A program made the translations under genes and the position numbers. From the IMG/VR virus record IMGVR_UViG_3300003635_000005, positions 1-50,476 of that record: a DNA stretch of 50,476 bases; one strand, 5' to 3'. This document shows, one piece after another, positions 31,851 to 39,386 of the stretch (its first letter is position 1; the number at the start of each line of letters is the position of its first letter). The notes beneath the pieces were generated by a model, which ran no database searches, was not told the DNA's origin, and worked only from the letters and a program-made list of their open reading frames with translations. The DNA comes from a virus.

Positions 31851-32243
31851 ATGCCAGCAACAACCAGCAATGAGGGTTGGGAGCCAACCGAGGCCCGCAC
31901 TATCCGGGCACGGAGCGAGACCAACCGCATAATTACTTTCACGCCGTCCACGCTTGAGGAGAGCGGGATTGCCGTGGGACTTGACATGGCAATCTATGCC
32001 CGCGAGGGAGAGATCCGCCTATACCCGTGGAGTGAGCCAATCCCCGAGGCCGTGGCCGAGTCCGACTTTCGGCCATGCGGCGTGCGGGAGGTCCATACCT
32101 CGGGCACCTCAACGGTTATCACGCTCACCGAGACGGCTCTCGGCGTGGCCGGCGTGACCAAAGGAGTGCGTATGCAACAATGGAGTGGTGACGAGGCGCT
32201 CCGTCTCACCACCGAGGGTCCCAATTTGGAGGTGGCCGCATGA
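31851..32243 (+). CDS. Double AbrB/SpoVT-like transcription regulator
   Basis: A 130-residue protein with two copies of a swapped-hairpin-like unit: RIITFTPSTLEESGIAVGL plus a strand (about 24-55), and TVITLTETALGVAGVTKGV plus a strand (about 84-120). AbrB-type domains normally dimerise to bind DNA, and a tandem pair would form the unit within one chain. Its own operator-like inverted repeat (31800-31847) suggests autoregulation, so it is a candidate for the factor that recognises TATCTCAC/GTGAGATA. Confidence 0.58.
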   Translation: MPATTSNEGWEPTEARTIRARSETNRIITFTPSTLEESGIAVGLDMAIYAREGEIRLYPWSEPIPEAVAESDFRPCGVREVHTSGTSTVITLTETALGVAGVTKGVRMQQWSGDEALRLTTEGPNLEVAA

Positions 32244-32359
32244 CGCTCCACCGGAGGCCTTTCCACGAGCGGGCAACCCGCAAACTCGCGTGGGTCTTTA
32301 CCGCCGAGGTGCTCCTCCTCGGGTATCTCATGGTGGCGCACGCCGGAGGTGCGCTATGA
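32240..32359 (+). CDS. 39-residue membrane microprotein
   Basis: ATG 32240 and stop 32357-32359 overlap both neighbours as ATGA. The peptide has a basic N-terminus and one hydrophobic helix (LAWVFTAEVLLLGYLMVA). The double overlap is the main evidence that it is translated. Function unknown. Confidence 0.5.
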   Translation: MTLHRRPFHERATRKLAWVFTAEVLLLGYLMVAHAGGAL

Positions 32360-32832
32360 CTCGCAAGACCGAGGAGATCCTCGCGGATCTCGGCCTCGGT
32401 GACGAGGTAAAGCCGGCGGACATTGGCGTGATTTGGAAAGACCTCACGCCGTCCGACTTCCCCGAGGCGTGGCGTGAGGTGGAGGACGAGGAGGGTATGG
32501 GCTTTGCCACCCTCGTGGAGGTCATGGCCGAGGACCTTGCGGACCACGAGTGGGAGCGGATCCGTGCGGCCATGCGTGAGAGCATGGACACCAGCAACGT
32601 GGAGGTCCTCCTCACCAACTACAAGGGGCACCGCCGCACGGTCAAGGGTGTCACGAGCGTCAACCTCGTGGGTGCCGAGGCCGACGAGGAGGAGGACGAG
32701 GACGTGCCGCTCCTCCCCAACCTCGCGGGCCGAGACGCCGCACGGTATCCCATGGTTGTCCTCAACAAGGTGGACGGACGGGCCTCTTTCCGCCTTGACG
32801 AGGTTGTGGGTTGGGAGGAGACCCATGAGTGA
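32356..32832 (+). CDS. Hypothetical acidic protein, 158 residues
   Basis: Starts MTRKTEEIL. It is helical for the first half, then has a compact beta segment (VEVLLTNYKGHRRTVKGVTS), an acidic loop, and the ending SFRLDEVVGWEE. It is one of a string of coupled small genes (32240-34996). No family recognised. Confidence 0.48.
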   Translation: MTRKTEEILADLGLGDEVKPADIGVIWKDLTPSDFPEAWREVEDEEGMGFATLVEVMAEDLADHEWERIRAAMRESMDTSNVEVLLTNYKGHRRTVKGVTSVNLVGAEADEEEDEDVPLLPNLAGRDAARYPMVVLNKVDGRASFRLDEVVGWEETHE

Positions 32833-33148
32833 CGCCGACGAGGAGCCGGAGGAGTTTGTGGTCCTCCAACTCCCCGAGTCTTACACCAGCGAGGAGGTGG
32901 CGGAGATTGCGGACCACGTGGAGGAGGGCCTCCCCGATGACCACGCAAGCCTCGTCATCGGTGACGGTATCAAGACGCTCTCCCGCGAGGAGTTGGTCAA
33001 CGTCCTTGAGGACACCGTGGCCTCCGTCAAGGGAGAGCACCGCCTCGCTGGTGCGGAGCCGGCGGAGCAACCAGCGGATCCGCCGTGGGAGGACGAGGAC
33101 GTGGAGCAATTCAAGGAGGACATGGACGAGGGCATGGAGGACGCATGA
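32825..33148 (+). CDS. Hypothetical acidic protein, 107 residues
   Basis: Begins MSDADEEPEEFVVLQLP. The segment FVVLQLPESYTSEEVAEIAD resembles a strand-helix start, while the C-terminus is an acidic tail. It overlaps the previous gene by eight bases. Function unknown. Confidence 0.48.
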   Translation: MSDADEEPEEFVVLQLPESYTSEEVAEIADHVEEGLPDDHASLVIGDGIKTLSREELVNVLEDTVASVKGEHRLAGAEPAEQPADPPWEDEDVEQFKEDMDEGMEDA

Positions 33149-33372
33149 GCCGTCCGCAAGTGTATAGGGACGTGGATCTCCCGGACAAGTGGGACGAGTG
33201 GCCCGAGTCCGCTAAGGTCAACTATCTCTCCTCCGCCATGGACCGTGACAACCTCCTCCGCCTCGTTGGTGAGGCGGGCAACGTGCCCGAGGACGAGATT
33301 GGAGCGCAATCAATCCACAAGGCCGGCCTCGCTCAACTAATTGTGACGCTCACGGGTGATGACGGTGAGTGA
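33145..33372 (+). CDS. Hypothetical small helical protein, 75 residues
   Basis: ATG 33145 overlaps the upstream stop. The product (MSRPQVYRDVDLPDKW start, then LSSAMDRDNLLRLVGEAG) is helical with a C-terminal HKAGLAQLIVTLTGD. It could be a small HTH-like or adaptor protein. No family recognised. Confidence 0.48.
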   Translation: MSRPQVYRDVDLPDKWDEWPESAKVNYLSSAMDRDNLLRLVGEAGNVPEDEIGAQSIHKAGLAQLIVTLTGDDGE

Positions 33373-33604
33373 CCGAGAGATAACGCCGCTCACGGCCACC
33401 GATGACTCGGTGACGCTTTCCGACGAGGACTTTCTCCACCTCATGCGGCTCAAGGAGAGCCTCACGCCAGCGGACGAGGCTCCCGGACGGTGGGACGAGG
33501 AGAGCACGTTTAGGGTCATCAACGGTGAGGTGTATGAGGTGCTCCATGACTCGCGTGGGCACCCATACCTCAAGCAACGCGGGGTGCTGGTGGACCATGA
33601 GTGA
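33359..33604 (+). CDS. Hypothetical small acidic protein, 81 residues
   Basis: ATG 33359 gives MTVSDREITPL; GTG 33356 and GTG 33365 are alternatives, the latter overlapping the upstream stop. The C-terminal part RVINGEVYEVLHDSRGHPYL is a likely beta hairpin. It is translationally coupled to both neighbours. Function unknown. Confidence 0.45.
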   Translation: MTVSDREITPLTATDDSVTLSDEDFLHLMRLKESLTPADEAPGRWDEESTFRVINGEVYEVLHDSRGHPYLKQRGVLVDHE

Positions 33605-33998
33605 CGGTGAGGACGTGCGTGGTCCGTGGCCCGAGGCCGTGGACGCCGCCGCCGAGGATCTCCGTGACATGGACGAGGCCGAGGAGTTGGACCGCGTGGA
33701 CCACCACCTCCGGTCCTATGAGATCTCCCACGCCAATCACCGAGTCAACCGGGCCGGCGGCAACCTCAATTTGGATAGTGAGGAGCCGCACGCCGAGGCC
33801 AGCGTGACGCTTTCGGTGGACCACGAGCGGCTCAACGATATGCCGCCGGTGAGCCTCCACGTCAAGACCACGGACAAGGGACTCAACGAGGGCCTCACGG
33901 TGGCGGACATGACCGTGGAGGAGTTGGAGGATCTCCACGAGCGCATGGGTGAGGCACTTGAGGCCGCCAAAGACGGAGCAAGATACTATGAGCGATAA
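33597..33998 (+). CDS. Hypothetical acidic protein, 133 residues
   Basis: I start it at ATG 33597 (MSDGEDV), which overlaps the upstream stop by eight bases. It has an acidic helical N-terminus, a strand region (ASVTLSVDHERL and VSLHVKTTDKGL) and a closing helix (TVEELEDLHERMGEALEAA). Unknown function. Confidence 0.48.
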   Translation: MSDGEDVRGPWPEAVDAAAEDLRDMDEAEELDRVDHHLRSYEISHANHRVNRAGGNLNLDSEEPHAEASVTLSVDHERLNDMPPVSLHVKTTDKGLNEGLTVADMTVEELEDLHERMGEALEAAKDGARYYER

Positions 33999-34311
33999 GG
34001 ACACCAGCAACGAGACGGACGAGGAGGAGAGCACCGAGGTCCGAGACCTCGCGGAGTATCATTGCGTCCTCGGCGTGCAAGAGCGTGCGTATCCGCGTGC
34101 CGGGCAAGTCACCGAGGCCGTCTTTGACATGGACGTGCTTGAGGAGTGGGTATATCGGGAGTTGTTGGACGTGATTGAGGCCGAGGGATACGAATTTGTG
34201 GCCTTTGCGTCCACCACCGAGGAGGACGTGGCCAGCATGGGCCTCCCCGAGGACGCCGTGGGCAACCCCAAAGGAGCGTGGACATACCGTGGCACCGGAG
34301 GTGGTGAGTGA
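33988..34311 (+). CDS. Hypothetical acidic protein, 107 residues
   Basis: Starts at ATG 33988 inside the end of the previous gene. After an acidic leader it shows a compact region with VFDMDVLEEWVYRELLDVIE and a strand YEFVAFAS. No motif recognised; part of the same string of coupled small genes. Confidence 0.47.
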   Translation: MSDKDTSNETDEEESTEVRDLAEYHCVLGVQERAYPRAGQVTEAVFDMDVLEEWVYRELLDVIEAEGYEFVAFASTTEEDVASMGLPEDAVGNPKGAWTYRGTGGGE

Positions 34312-34844
34312 TGGATCTCTCCGCACTCCCACCACTCGTCATGCTGGTGCCCGCCGTTGCCGCCGGCCTACTCGGGTATGGACTCGGCAAACTCCGGGGA
34401 TTCAACGAGGGAGTGGTCCACGGACGGGCCTCACAAGGAGCGGTCAACCGGATTGCCGAGGAGTTTGATTATGTGCTTGAGGAGCCGGGTGTCATCATGG
34501 TGGACGGTGAGGAGTTTGTCAAGGCCCTCATGCAAGCACAAATCAAGGCCGAGGCGGAGCGCAAGGACGGTATCACCGTTTACCACGCCGAGAGCCACCG
34601 CAAGGGCCGCATGGCCGCTCTCCTTGACGCCGTTTGCAAGCGGTTTATGAATAGCAAGCCCACGCAAATCACGTTTGCCAACGTGGTGAGCGAGTGGACG
34701 GAGGGCCGAGATCTCCGCAACGTCCTCAAGGGATTTGAGGAGGAGACTCGGGTGGCCGAGGAGGGGCCGCACGAGGGAGACAAGTATCAAGTCCTCGTTG
34801 GCACGTGGGAGCCGGAGCAACGCCACCTTGAGGTGGACGTATGA
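34311..34844 (+). CDS. Membrane-anchored hypothetical protein, 177 residues
   Basis: ATG 34311 shares its A with the upstream TGA. Residues 4-24 (LPPLVMLVPAVAAGLLGYGL) form a transmembrane anchor, followed by a soluble part with ITVYHAESHRKGRMAALLDA and PTQITFANVVSEW. The soluble part probably faces the cytoplasm. Function unknown. Confidence 0.5.
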   Translation: MDLSALPPLVMLVPAVAAGLLGYGLGKLRGFNEGVVHGRASQGAVNRIAEEFDYVLEEPGVIMVDGEEFVKALMQAQIKAEAERKDGITVYHAESHRKGRMAALLDAVCKRFMNSKPTQITFANVVSEWTEGRDLRNVLKGFEEETRVAEEGPHEGDKYQVLVGTWEPEQRHLEVDV

Positions 34845-34996
34845 CGCCGGAGGCAATCGGCGTGGCTTTCATCGGCACGTTGTGGGTGGTCTCCATGGCC
34901 GTCCTCGGCGTGCTGGTGCTCCGCGGTGAGGCTCCGTGGCAAGAGCGTGCCCGCGTGGCCGAGACCCCGGACGAGGATCCACGGAGGTCACGGTGA
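34841..34996 (+). CDS. 51-residue membrane microprotein
   Basis: ATG 34841 overlaps the upstream stop. The peptide begins with a hydrophobic helix (AIGVAFIGTLWVVSMAVLGV) and ends with a charged, Arg-rich cytosolic tail. It is similar in plan to the 36543 and 38167 microproteins. Function unknown. Confidence 0.5.
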   Translation: MTPEAIGVAFIGTLWVVSMAVLGVLVLRGEAPWQERARVAETPDEDPRRSR

Positions 34997-34999
34997 GCC

Positions 35000-35212
35000 A
35001 TGTCTCGCAAGTGCCTCAATTGCGGTGCTCAAGTCACCACGCAATACGCACGAGTGTTTTCTCTTGAGGGTGAGGATGACGTGCGAGTGTGCCCGGATTG
35101 CCCGGACAAGATCCGCGGCAAGGGTGGCAAGCCTCGTGACGCACGGAGCACGCGGCGGACGGACACCAGCGAGGACGTGGACCACTCCCGCGAGACAAGC
35201 AAGAGTCTTTAA
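35000..35212 (+). CDS. Small zinc-knuckle protein, basic C-terminus
   Basis: A 70-residue protein with CLNCGAQV (5-8) and VCPDCPDK (31-34), a simple zinc ribbon of a kind I associate with small conserved haloarchaeal and halovirus proteins, followed by a basic, Arg-rich tail that could bind nucleic acid. It immediately precedes the tRNA gene. Confidence 0.58.
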   Translation: MSRKCLNCGAQVTTQYARVFSLEGEDDVRVCPDCPDKIRGKGGKPRDARSTRRTDTSEDVDHSRETSKSL

Positions 35213-35237
35213 CCCCGGCGTGAGTGCTCACGAGCGC
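35204..35237 (+). promoter_or_regulatory. Promoter-like box of the tRNA gene
   Basis: AGTCTTTAACCCCGGCG at 35205-35221 is about 25 bases before the first base of the tRNA, normal spacing for an archaeal TATA box. The same CTTTAACCCCGG occurs at 27666 in the non-coding segment. Confidence 0.5.
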
Positions 35238-35310
35238 ACTCCCGTGGTGTAGTGGCCAATCATACGTGCCTTTGGAGCACGTGACCCCGATTCAAATTCG
35301 GGCGGGAGGA
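35238..35310 (+). tRNA. tRNA-Gln (anticodon UUG)
   Basis: The 73 bases fold as a tRNA: acceptor 35238-35244 with 35303-35309 (an A.G mismatch at 1-72, six pairs after it), a D arm with AGTGGCCAA loop, an anticodon stem CGTGC/GCACG with loop CTTTGGA (anticodon TTG), a 4-base variable loop, and a T arm CCCGA/TCGGG with loop TTCAAAT. The discriminator is A and CCA is not encoded. The D-arm sequence is like that of haloarchaeal tRNA-Gln. It would read CAA, the almost exclusive Gln codon of this genome. Confidence 0.9.
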
Positions 35311-35424
35311 CTTTAGCACTCTCCGCCGTTTATACAAAGCCCTTGAAAGCGTGGAGCACCTCGCTCGTGCCCGCTCGTGCCGTCTCGCTTAGTTGCTCCG
35401 GTGTCCTTAGCACTATCACGCACG

Positions 35425-35480
35425 TATCTCACCGTCCGGTATCTTTATGGTCTCCCCTACTCAAGGAGTAGTATGGTGAG
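35425..35480 (+). promoter_or_regulatory. Type A promoter/operator, copy 3
   Basis: TATCTCAC (35425-35432), CGTCCGGTATCTTTATGG as TATA region, the CTACTC-AAG-GAGTAG hairpin with AAGGAG, and GGTGAG at 35475-35480 over the start codon. The half-site spacing is 42 bases. Confidence 0.72.
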
Positions 35481-36546
35481 CCAAACCATGTCCGATGACC
35501 GCACCGCCGACGAGATCCGTGCCGACGTGCTCCGTGCCGCACGCAACGCACTCAAGAATCACTCAAGTGACGCCACCAGCGGAGCGAGTTACAACAAGCG
35601 CCGTGCCGCGGAGAAAGCGTTTGACGCCGCCATGGCCGCACTCCGGCCCGTGCCCGTGGACGAGAGACCGGACGGCCTCGTGGAGTGCGTTGACCAACTC
35701 ACGAGTCTTGCCCGCCACGAGAGCCGGAGCAAGGCCGAGGAGGCCCTCACGGACGCCGTGGCCGAGTGCCTCACGCGGAGCATGGAGGACGAGGACGGTG
35801 AGTGGGTCCACGTGGAGGACGCCGAGGATCTCTTTGAGCGTGGTGACGAGATAACCGTGCGATACCGAGAGCACTCCGGCGGAGCCGACGAGGAGCCGGG
35901 TGAGTGGGTCAAAGTCACCGGCACCGTCCGCAAGAACGTGCCGCGTGGTGCTGGTGGCCTATGGGTCACTATTGAGGAGGACACCCACCGCGAGTCATGG
36001 CGAAAACTCCACCGCGTGCCCGGCGGCACCGTCACCGGCACCCACCCATACGGCAACCGCAAGGTCCGCAAGGGCCTCCGGGCCAAAGTCCTCCTCCCCG
36101 AGGACGAGGACGAGAGCGAGGATGACGAGGACGCCAGCGAGGAGGAGCACAAGGCCGTCACGGACGGCGGCACCGTCACCGAGGAGAGCGAGGCCATGAG
36201 CACCGTGCCCGAGTGCGTTGTGTGCCACCGGCCTCCGTGCGGACCCACCGAGGGCCTTGAGAGCGTGGACGAGTCCGCCGTGGACCCCTCCAACCGCCAC
36301 CACAACTCCAACCTCGTGGACACCAGCGAGTCACCCGAGGGCACCGTTTGGGTTTGCTCCACGTGCCGTGACGTGCTCCACGCCGAGGGGGAGACCGTGC
36401 GAGTGTGCCACCACAAACTCTCCGTCAAGGAGGAAAACCCGGACTCTTACACCCTCGCGGGTGAGGTGGCCGGTGTCCACCAGCACGTCACCGCCACCAA
36501 ACAGCACGTCCACCAGCAACTCACGGACGCCGAGGTGGATCTATGA
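35473..36546 (+). CDS. MVSQ-leader protein with SH3-like centre and HNH-like Cys/His cluster
   Basis: A 357-residue protein starting MVSQTMSDDRT. Residues about 10-95 are helical. FERGDEITVRY with WVKVTGTVRK (about 120-155) is an SH3-like segment as in the other leader-sharing proteins. The C-terminal part has CVVCHRPPC, NRHHNSNLVDTSE and WVCSTCRDVLH, whose order resembles an HNH-type zinc nuclease, though key residues cannot be confirmed. The frame is open upstream, but promoter and SD fix the start at 35473. Confidence 0.55.
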   Translation: MVSQTMSDDRTADEIRADVLRAARNALKNHSSDATSGASYNKRRAAEKAFDAAMAALRPVPVDERPDGLVECVDQLTSLARHESRSKAEEALTDAVAECLTRSMEDEDGEWVHVEDAEDLFERGDEITVRYREHSGGADEEPGEWVKVTGTVRKNVPRGAGGLWVTIEEDTHRESWRKLHRVPGGTVTGTHPYGNRKVRKGLRAKVLLPEDEDESEDDEDASEEEHKAVTDGGTVTEESEAMSTVPECVVCHRPPCGPTEGLESVDESAVDPSNRHHNSNLVDTSESPEGTVWVCSTCRDVLHAEGETVRVCHHKLSVKEENPDSYTLAGEVAGVHQHVTATKQHVHQQLTDAEVDL

Positions 36547-36632
36547 GCCGCCTCGTGGCCGTCACCGCCGGCCTATACGTCCTCAACGTGGGCCTCGGCA
36601 CGGTGGCCGTCCTCCTTGCGGCACTCGCATAG
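36543..36632 (+). CDS. 29-residue hydrophobic microprotein
   Basis: ATG 36543 overlaps the upstream TGA. The peptide is essentially a single membrane helix (AGLYVLNVGLGTVAVLLAAL). Such short frames can occur by chance, but the overlap and hydrophobicity support it. Function unknown. Confidence 0.4.
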   Translation: MSRLVAVTAGLYVLNVGLGTVAVLLAALA

Positions 36633-36898
36633 AGCCACCAGCACTCTCCTCCTCCCCTCCCTTTCCCCCGCACCCCCTATCCCTCCCCTCCACCTCACGG
36701 GCCACCACCACGCCGCCAGCGGCCCGCACGTGGGGTTATACACCCGCTTGAGACGGGGTTATACACCCACCCTTGAGCCGCCTCTATAACCGGGCCTCGT
36801 CAAGGCCGGGCCTCGCACGCACGCGCAATTAGCGGGCCACCTCGGCCAGCGGGCAACCTCTTTACCCTCGCGTTATCAAGGGTTATGCAAGAGCACCC
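36633..36898 (+). promoter_or_regulatory. Non-coding region with pyrimidine tract and paired iterons (candidate packaging or replication site)
   Basis: After a C/T-rich tract (about 36645-36700), GGGGTTATACACCC occurs twice, at 36732-36745 and 36755-36768, with a 23-bp period, each followed by CTTGAG. A CTATAACCGGGCC segment follows. CCTCTTTACC at about 36857-36866 is the probable promoter box of the gene at 36899. It lies just before the putative small terminase gene, a common place for pac sites. No gene is visible. Confidence 0.5.
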
Positions 36899-37510
36899 AT
36901 GAGCCACAACAAGGGAGAGATTGACTATGCCGCCGTCAAGGTGCCGGAGGGCAAGCACCCGGAGGAGTATCATTATACGGAGCGCCGGGCCGAGATCTTG
37001 AGCAAGATCCGCAACGGCACCTCCCCGTGGGCACTCAATCAAACGGAGTTGGCCAAACGGTATGACGTGAGCCAACCGAGTATCCACAAGGATCTCAAGC
37101 GGCTCAAGACGTATCTCAAGGACCAACTCGGTGCGGACGCCGAGTTGGAGGCCAATGAGTTGTTTAGGGAGATAGTGACCACCATGCGTGAGGACGCCGC
37201 GGCGCTCCGCCAGCAAGGAGAGCGTGGGGAGGCCGCACGAGCGGAGAAAGGTGCCGCTCAAGTCCTCAACAAGTGGTATGATTGGCTCTTTGACGCCGGT
37301 ATCAAGGACCGTGCCCCGCGGCGGAGCGAGGTGGACGCCAATGTGCAAGTGGACAAGCGGGAGACCAAAGTGTATGCTGGCGTGGACGTGGGCCGGCTCC
37401 CCGGCATTGACGAGGCCCGCATGGTGGGCATGACGTTGGACGAGGACGAGAGCGAGGGTGGTGACGGATCCGCCGAGGATGACGAGGCCGTGGAGGTGGA
37501 GGTGGACTAA
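36899..37510 (+). CDS. Putative terminase small subunit (HTH protein)
   Basis: A 203-residue protein. Residues about 40-75 (NQTELAKRYDVSQPSIHKDL followed by KRLKTYLKDQL) are a helix-turn-helix. The long helices after it (FREIVTTMREDAAALRQQGE and KGAAQVLNKWYDWLFDAG) fit the oligomerising core of small terminases, and the C-terminus is acidic. It would bind viral DNA, perhaps the iterons just upstream, and hand it to the large subunit about 3.4 kb further on. A plain regulator is the alternative. Confidence 0.58.
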   Translation: MSHNKGEIDYAAVKVPEGKHPEEYHYTERRAEILSKIRNGTSPWALNQTELAKRYDVSQPSIHKDLKRLKTYLKDQLGADAELEANELFREIVTTMREDAAALRQQGERGEAARAEKGAAQVLNKWYDWLFDAGIKDRAPRRSEVDANVQVDKRETKVYAGVDVGRLPGIDEARMVGMTLDEDESEGGDGSAEDDEAVEVEVD

Positions 37511-37512
37511 AT

Positions 37513-38091
37513 GTGGCGTGGACGGATCTCCTCCCGCCGGTCTTTATCCTCGCGTGGGCCGCTTACAATTGGGTTTGCTACAAGTATCCCGAGAGAGTGC
37601 CCAACCCGTTTGGCCTCAACACTCACCGGCTTGACGCCAGCGAGGACGAGGACATGACGGCCAACGAGGAGTGGACGTGCCCGCGGTGCTTGACCACGTT
37701 TAGTGCTGGCCTTGGGGAGCCACCGCTTTGTGGGAGTTGCGAGGACGAGGCGCTCCTCACGGGCAACCCGGACCACCCTAACCCGCAACTATGGGCCAAC
37801 CGGCTTGACCCCGAGGAGCGAGACCAATTCAAGATAAAGCCGGTGTATCTCACGGTCAACGAGCGGCAAATAGTTGCCCGTGCCCTCGCGGAGTATCTTG
37901 ACAAGGCCGGGCAAATCCGTGGGTGCCCGGAGGCCGAGACGTGGGTGCGTGCGGCGTGGGCAATGCTGGTGGACATGGACGAGAGACTTGACGAGGCCGA
38001 GGAGCCGGAGCCGATTGACCACGAGGCGTGGCGTGAGGAGGTGCAAGAGCGCACCGGCACGGATCCGGTGACGGGCACCGAGGTGGAGTAA
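37513..38091 (+). CDS. Membrane-anchored zinc-ribbon protein
   Basis: GTG 37513 gives a hydrophobic N-terminus (MAWTDLLPPVFILAWAAYNW) likely to be a membrane anchor. A CPRC...CGSC zinc ribbon follows at about residues 56-74, then a helical C-terminal region (LTVNERQIVARALAEYLDKA and AAWAMLVDMDERLDEAEE). A start at the internal MTANEEW would give a soluble zinc protein without the anchor. Function unknown. Confidence 0.5.
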   Translation: MAWTDLLPPVFILAWAAYNWVCYKYPERVPNPFGLNTHRLDASEDEDMTANEEWTCPRCLTTFSAGLGEPPLCGSCEDEALLTGNPDHPNPQLWANRLDPEERDQFKIKPVYLTVNERQIVARALAEYLDKAGQIRGCPEAETWVRAAWAMLVDMDERLDEAEEPEPIDHEAWREEVQERTGTDPVTGTEVE

Positions 38092-38093
38092 CC

Positions 38094-38162
38094 ATGCGTG
38101 GTTGCACCGTGAGACAAACCGCCGGGGAAAATCTCAAGGCGCAACCGCGGGAGGTTACATGA
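38094..38162 (+). CDS. Possible 22-codon leader or microprotein
   Basis: A short frame MRGCTVRQTAGENLKAQPRE... of 22 codons between two genes, ending five bases before the start at 38167. It may only fill the gap. The proximity to the next start would allow translational coupling. Confidence 0.25.
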   Translation: MRGCTVRQTAGENLKAQPREVT

Positions 38163-38166
38163 CGTA

Positions 38167-38316
38167 ATGATGGACGCCACCGCGTTGCTGGCCGCCGGAG
38201 TTGCCGCCTTTCTCATTATCCTCAACGCTCTTGCGGTGGCCGTGGGATACGTGGTGGGCCGTCTCCACGAGCGGTGGAGCAAGATCCAAAACGAGCGTGA
38301 TGACCTCCGCGAGTGA
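38167..38316 (+). CDS. 49-residue single-span membrane protein
   Basis: Two ATGs in tandem at 38167 and 38170. The peptide has one clear membrane helix (AGVAAFLIILNALAVAVGYV) followed by a charged amphipathic tail (RLHERWSKIQNERDDLRE). It resembles small phage membrane proteins such as spanin- or holin-like subunits in plan only. Confidence 0.5.
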   Translation: MMDATALLAAGVAAFLIILNALAVAVGYVVGRLHERWSKIQNERDDLRE

Positions 38317-38344
38317 GGACAAATATCACAACAAGCGGAGAGTG

Positions 38345-38380
38345 CGAGGCTCTTTAACACTCGCTTACCATGGGTCTCCC
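38345..38380 (+). promoter_or_regulatory. TATA-like promoter before 38381
   Basis: GCGAGGCTCTTTAACACTCG at about 38344-38363 matches the box before 2448. The spacing to ATG 38381 (20-30 bases) fits archaeal initiation close to the start codon. Confidence 0.48.
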
Positions 38381-38926
38381 ATGCAAGCCACCGAGGCCGA
38401 GGTGGAGGTGGACACCGGCACCATGCCCGAGACAAGGCCGGGCCTCCACGTCACAAAGGAGGGGAGACTCGTTGGCCACGCCGAGGTCAACGTGGAGTGG
38501 AGTGGTCCGGGTGACGGTGCCGCCGGGCCGGCAACCATTGACGAGATCCGCGAGGCCAGCGAGGAGTTACGTGCAAAGGGCAAGGATCTCCCGGACGTTT
38601 GGGAGGTGGACGAGGAGACCCACAAGGCGCTCAAGGCCGAGGCGGACGCAAAGGCCCGGCTCCCACCCAACGGCGTGGACGGCTCACCCGGCGCTCCCGG
38701 CGTGCCGTCTCACCCCAACGCACGGTGCGGCACCATGGAGGTGGAGGGAGTGCCCGTGGTCCAAACCGCCGTGGGTGCTGGCGGACGCAAGAGCACCACG
38801 AGCGGATCCGTGGACCTCAACATTGACGGTGACGTGACGGACGTGGACGTTGAGGAGGTGGCCCGCAAGGTGGCCGAGGAGGCCCGCCGGGCCAGCATGG
38901 GCCGGACGCCGGGAGGCCGCCGATGA
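38381..38926 (+). CDS. Hypothetical acidic protein, 181 residues
   Basis: I start it at ATG 38381 (MQATEAEVEVD) because a promoter box lies just upstream; the longer open frame overlaps the 38167 gene and has a different composition. It has a strand-rich N-terminus, a helical middle (TIDEIREASEELRAKGKDLP), a Gly/Pro loop, and an ending with SVDLNIDGDVTD and an Arg-rich tail. Function unknown. Confidence 0.47.
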   Translation: MQATEAEVEVDTGTMPETRPGLHVTKEGRLVGHAEVNVEWSGPGDGAAGPATIDEIREASEELRAKGKDLPDVWEVDEETHKALKAEADAKARLPPNGVDGSPGAPGVPSHPNARCGTMEVEGVPVVQTAVGAGGRKSTTSGSVDLNIDGDVTDVDVEEVARKVAEEARRASMGRTPGGRR

Positions 38927-39384
38927 CGGACGAGGCGTGGGGTGAGGACGGCCCGCCGCTCCGTGCCACCGATGACGAGGAGGGCAAGGAGTGGGAGGAG
39001 CAAGAGGCCCGCGAGACGCCGGTGCCGGAGTATCGGTGCCTATGGTGCAAGATACCCATGGACGAGTGGGCCGAGGAGACCGAGAGTGTGGAGGTGGAGA
39101 CGGGTGAGGTGCTTTGTAGTGAGTGCCTCATGGATCTCCGGTATTACAAACGCTTTCTCACGGTCCAAATTGCGGCGCATGACGGGTTTGGCCCGGAGGT
39201 CCGCCGGCTCATGGGCAAGCACTTCAACAACATGGCGGAGGACATGGAGGATCTCTTTCCCGATGACAAGGACGCTTTCCTCCAACCGCCACGCAACTCC
39301 AACGCTCACGGACGGTCCTATGAGCACGGCGTGAGTGCGGACCCCGAGGACGTGGACGGTGACGAGTTTACCCGAGGCGGGTGA
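38923..39384 (+). CDS. CxxC protein, 153 residues
   Basis: An acidic protein with YRCLWCKIPMDEW (CxxC about 39-42) and VLCSECLMDLRYY (about 64-67), forming one zinc ribbon, followed by a helical segment. Coupled by ATGA to the preceding gene. Function unknown. Confidence 0.5.
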   Translation: MTDEAWGEDGPPLRATDDEEGKEWEEQEARETPVPEYRCLWCKIPMDEWAEETESVEVETGEVLCSECLMDLRYYKRFLTVQIAAHDGFGPEVRRLMGKHFNNMAEDMEDLFPDDKDAFLQPPRNSNAHGRSYEHGVSADPEDVDGDEFTRGG

Positions 39385-39386
39385 GC

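Noticed and set aside
38094-38162. 22-codon frame as a firm gene
   Set aside because: Too short, without motif; listed only as a possible leader.
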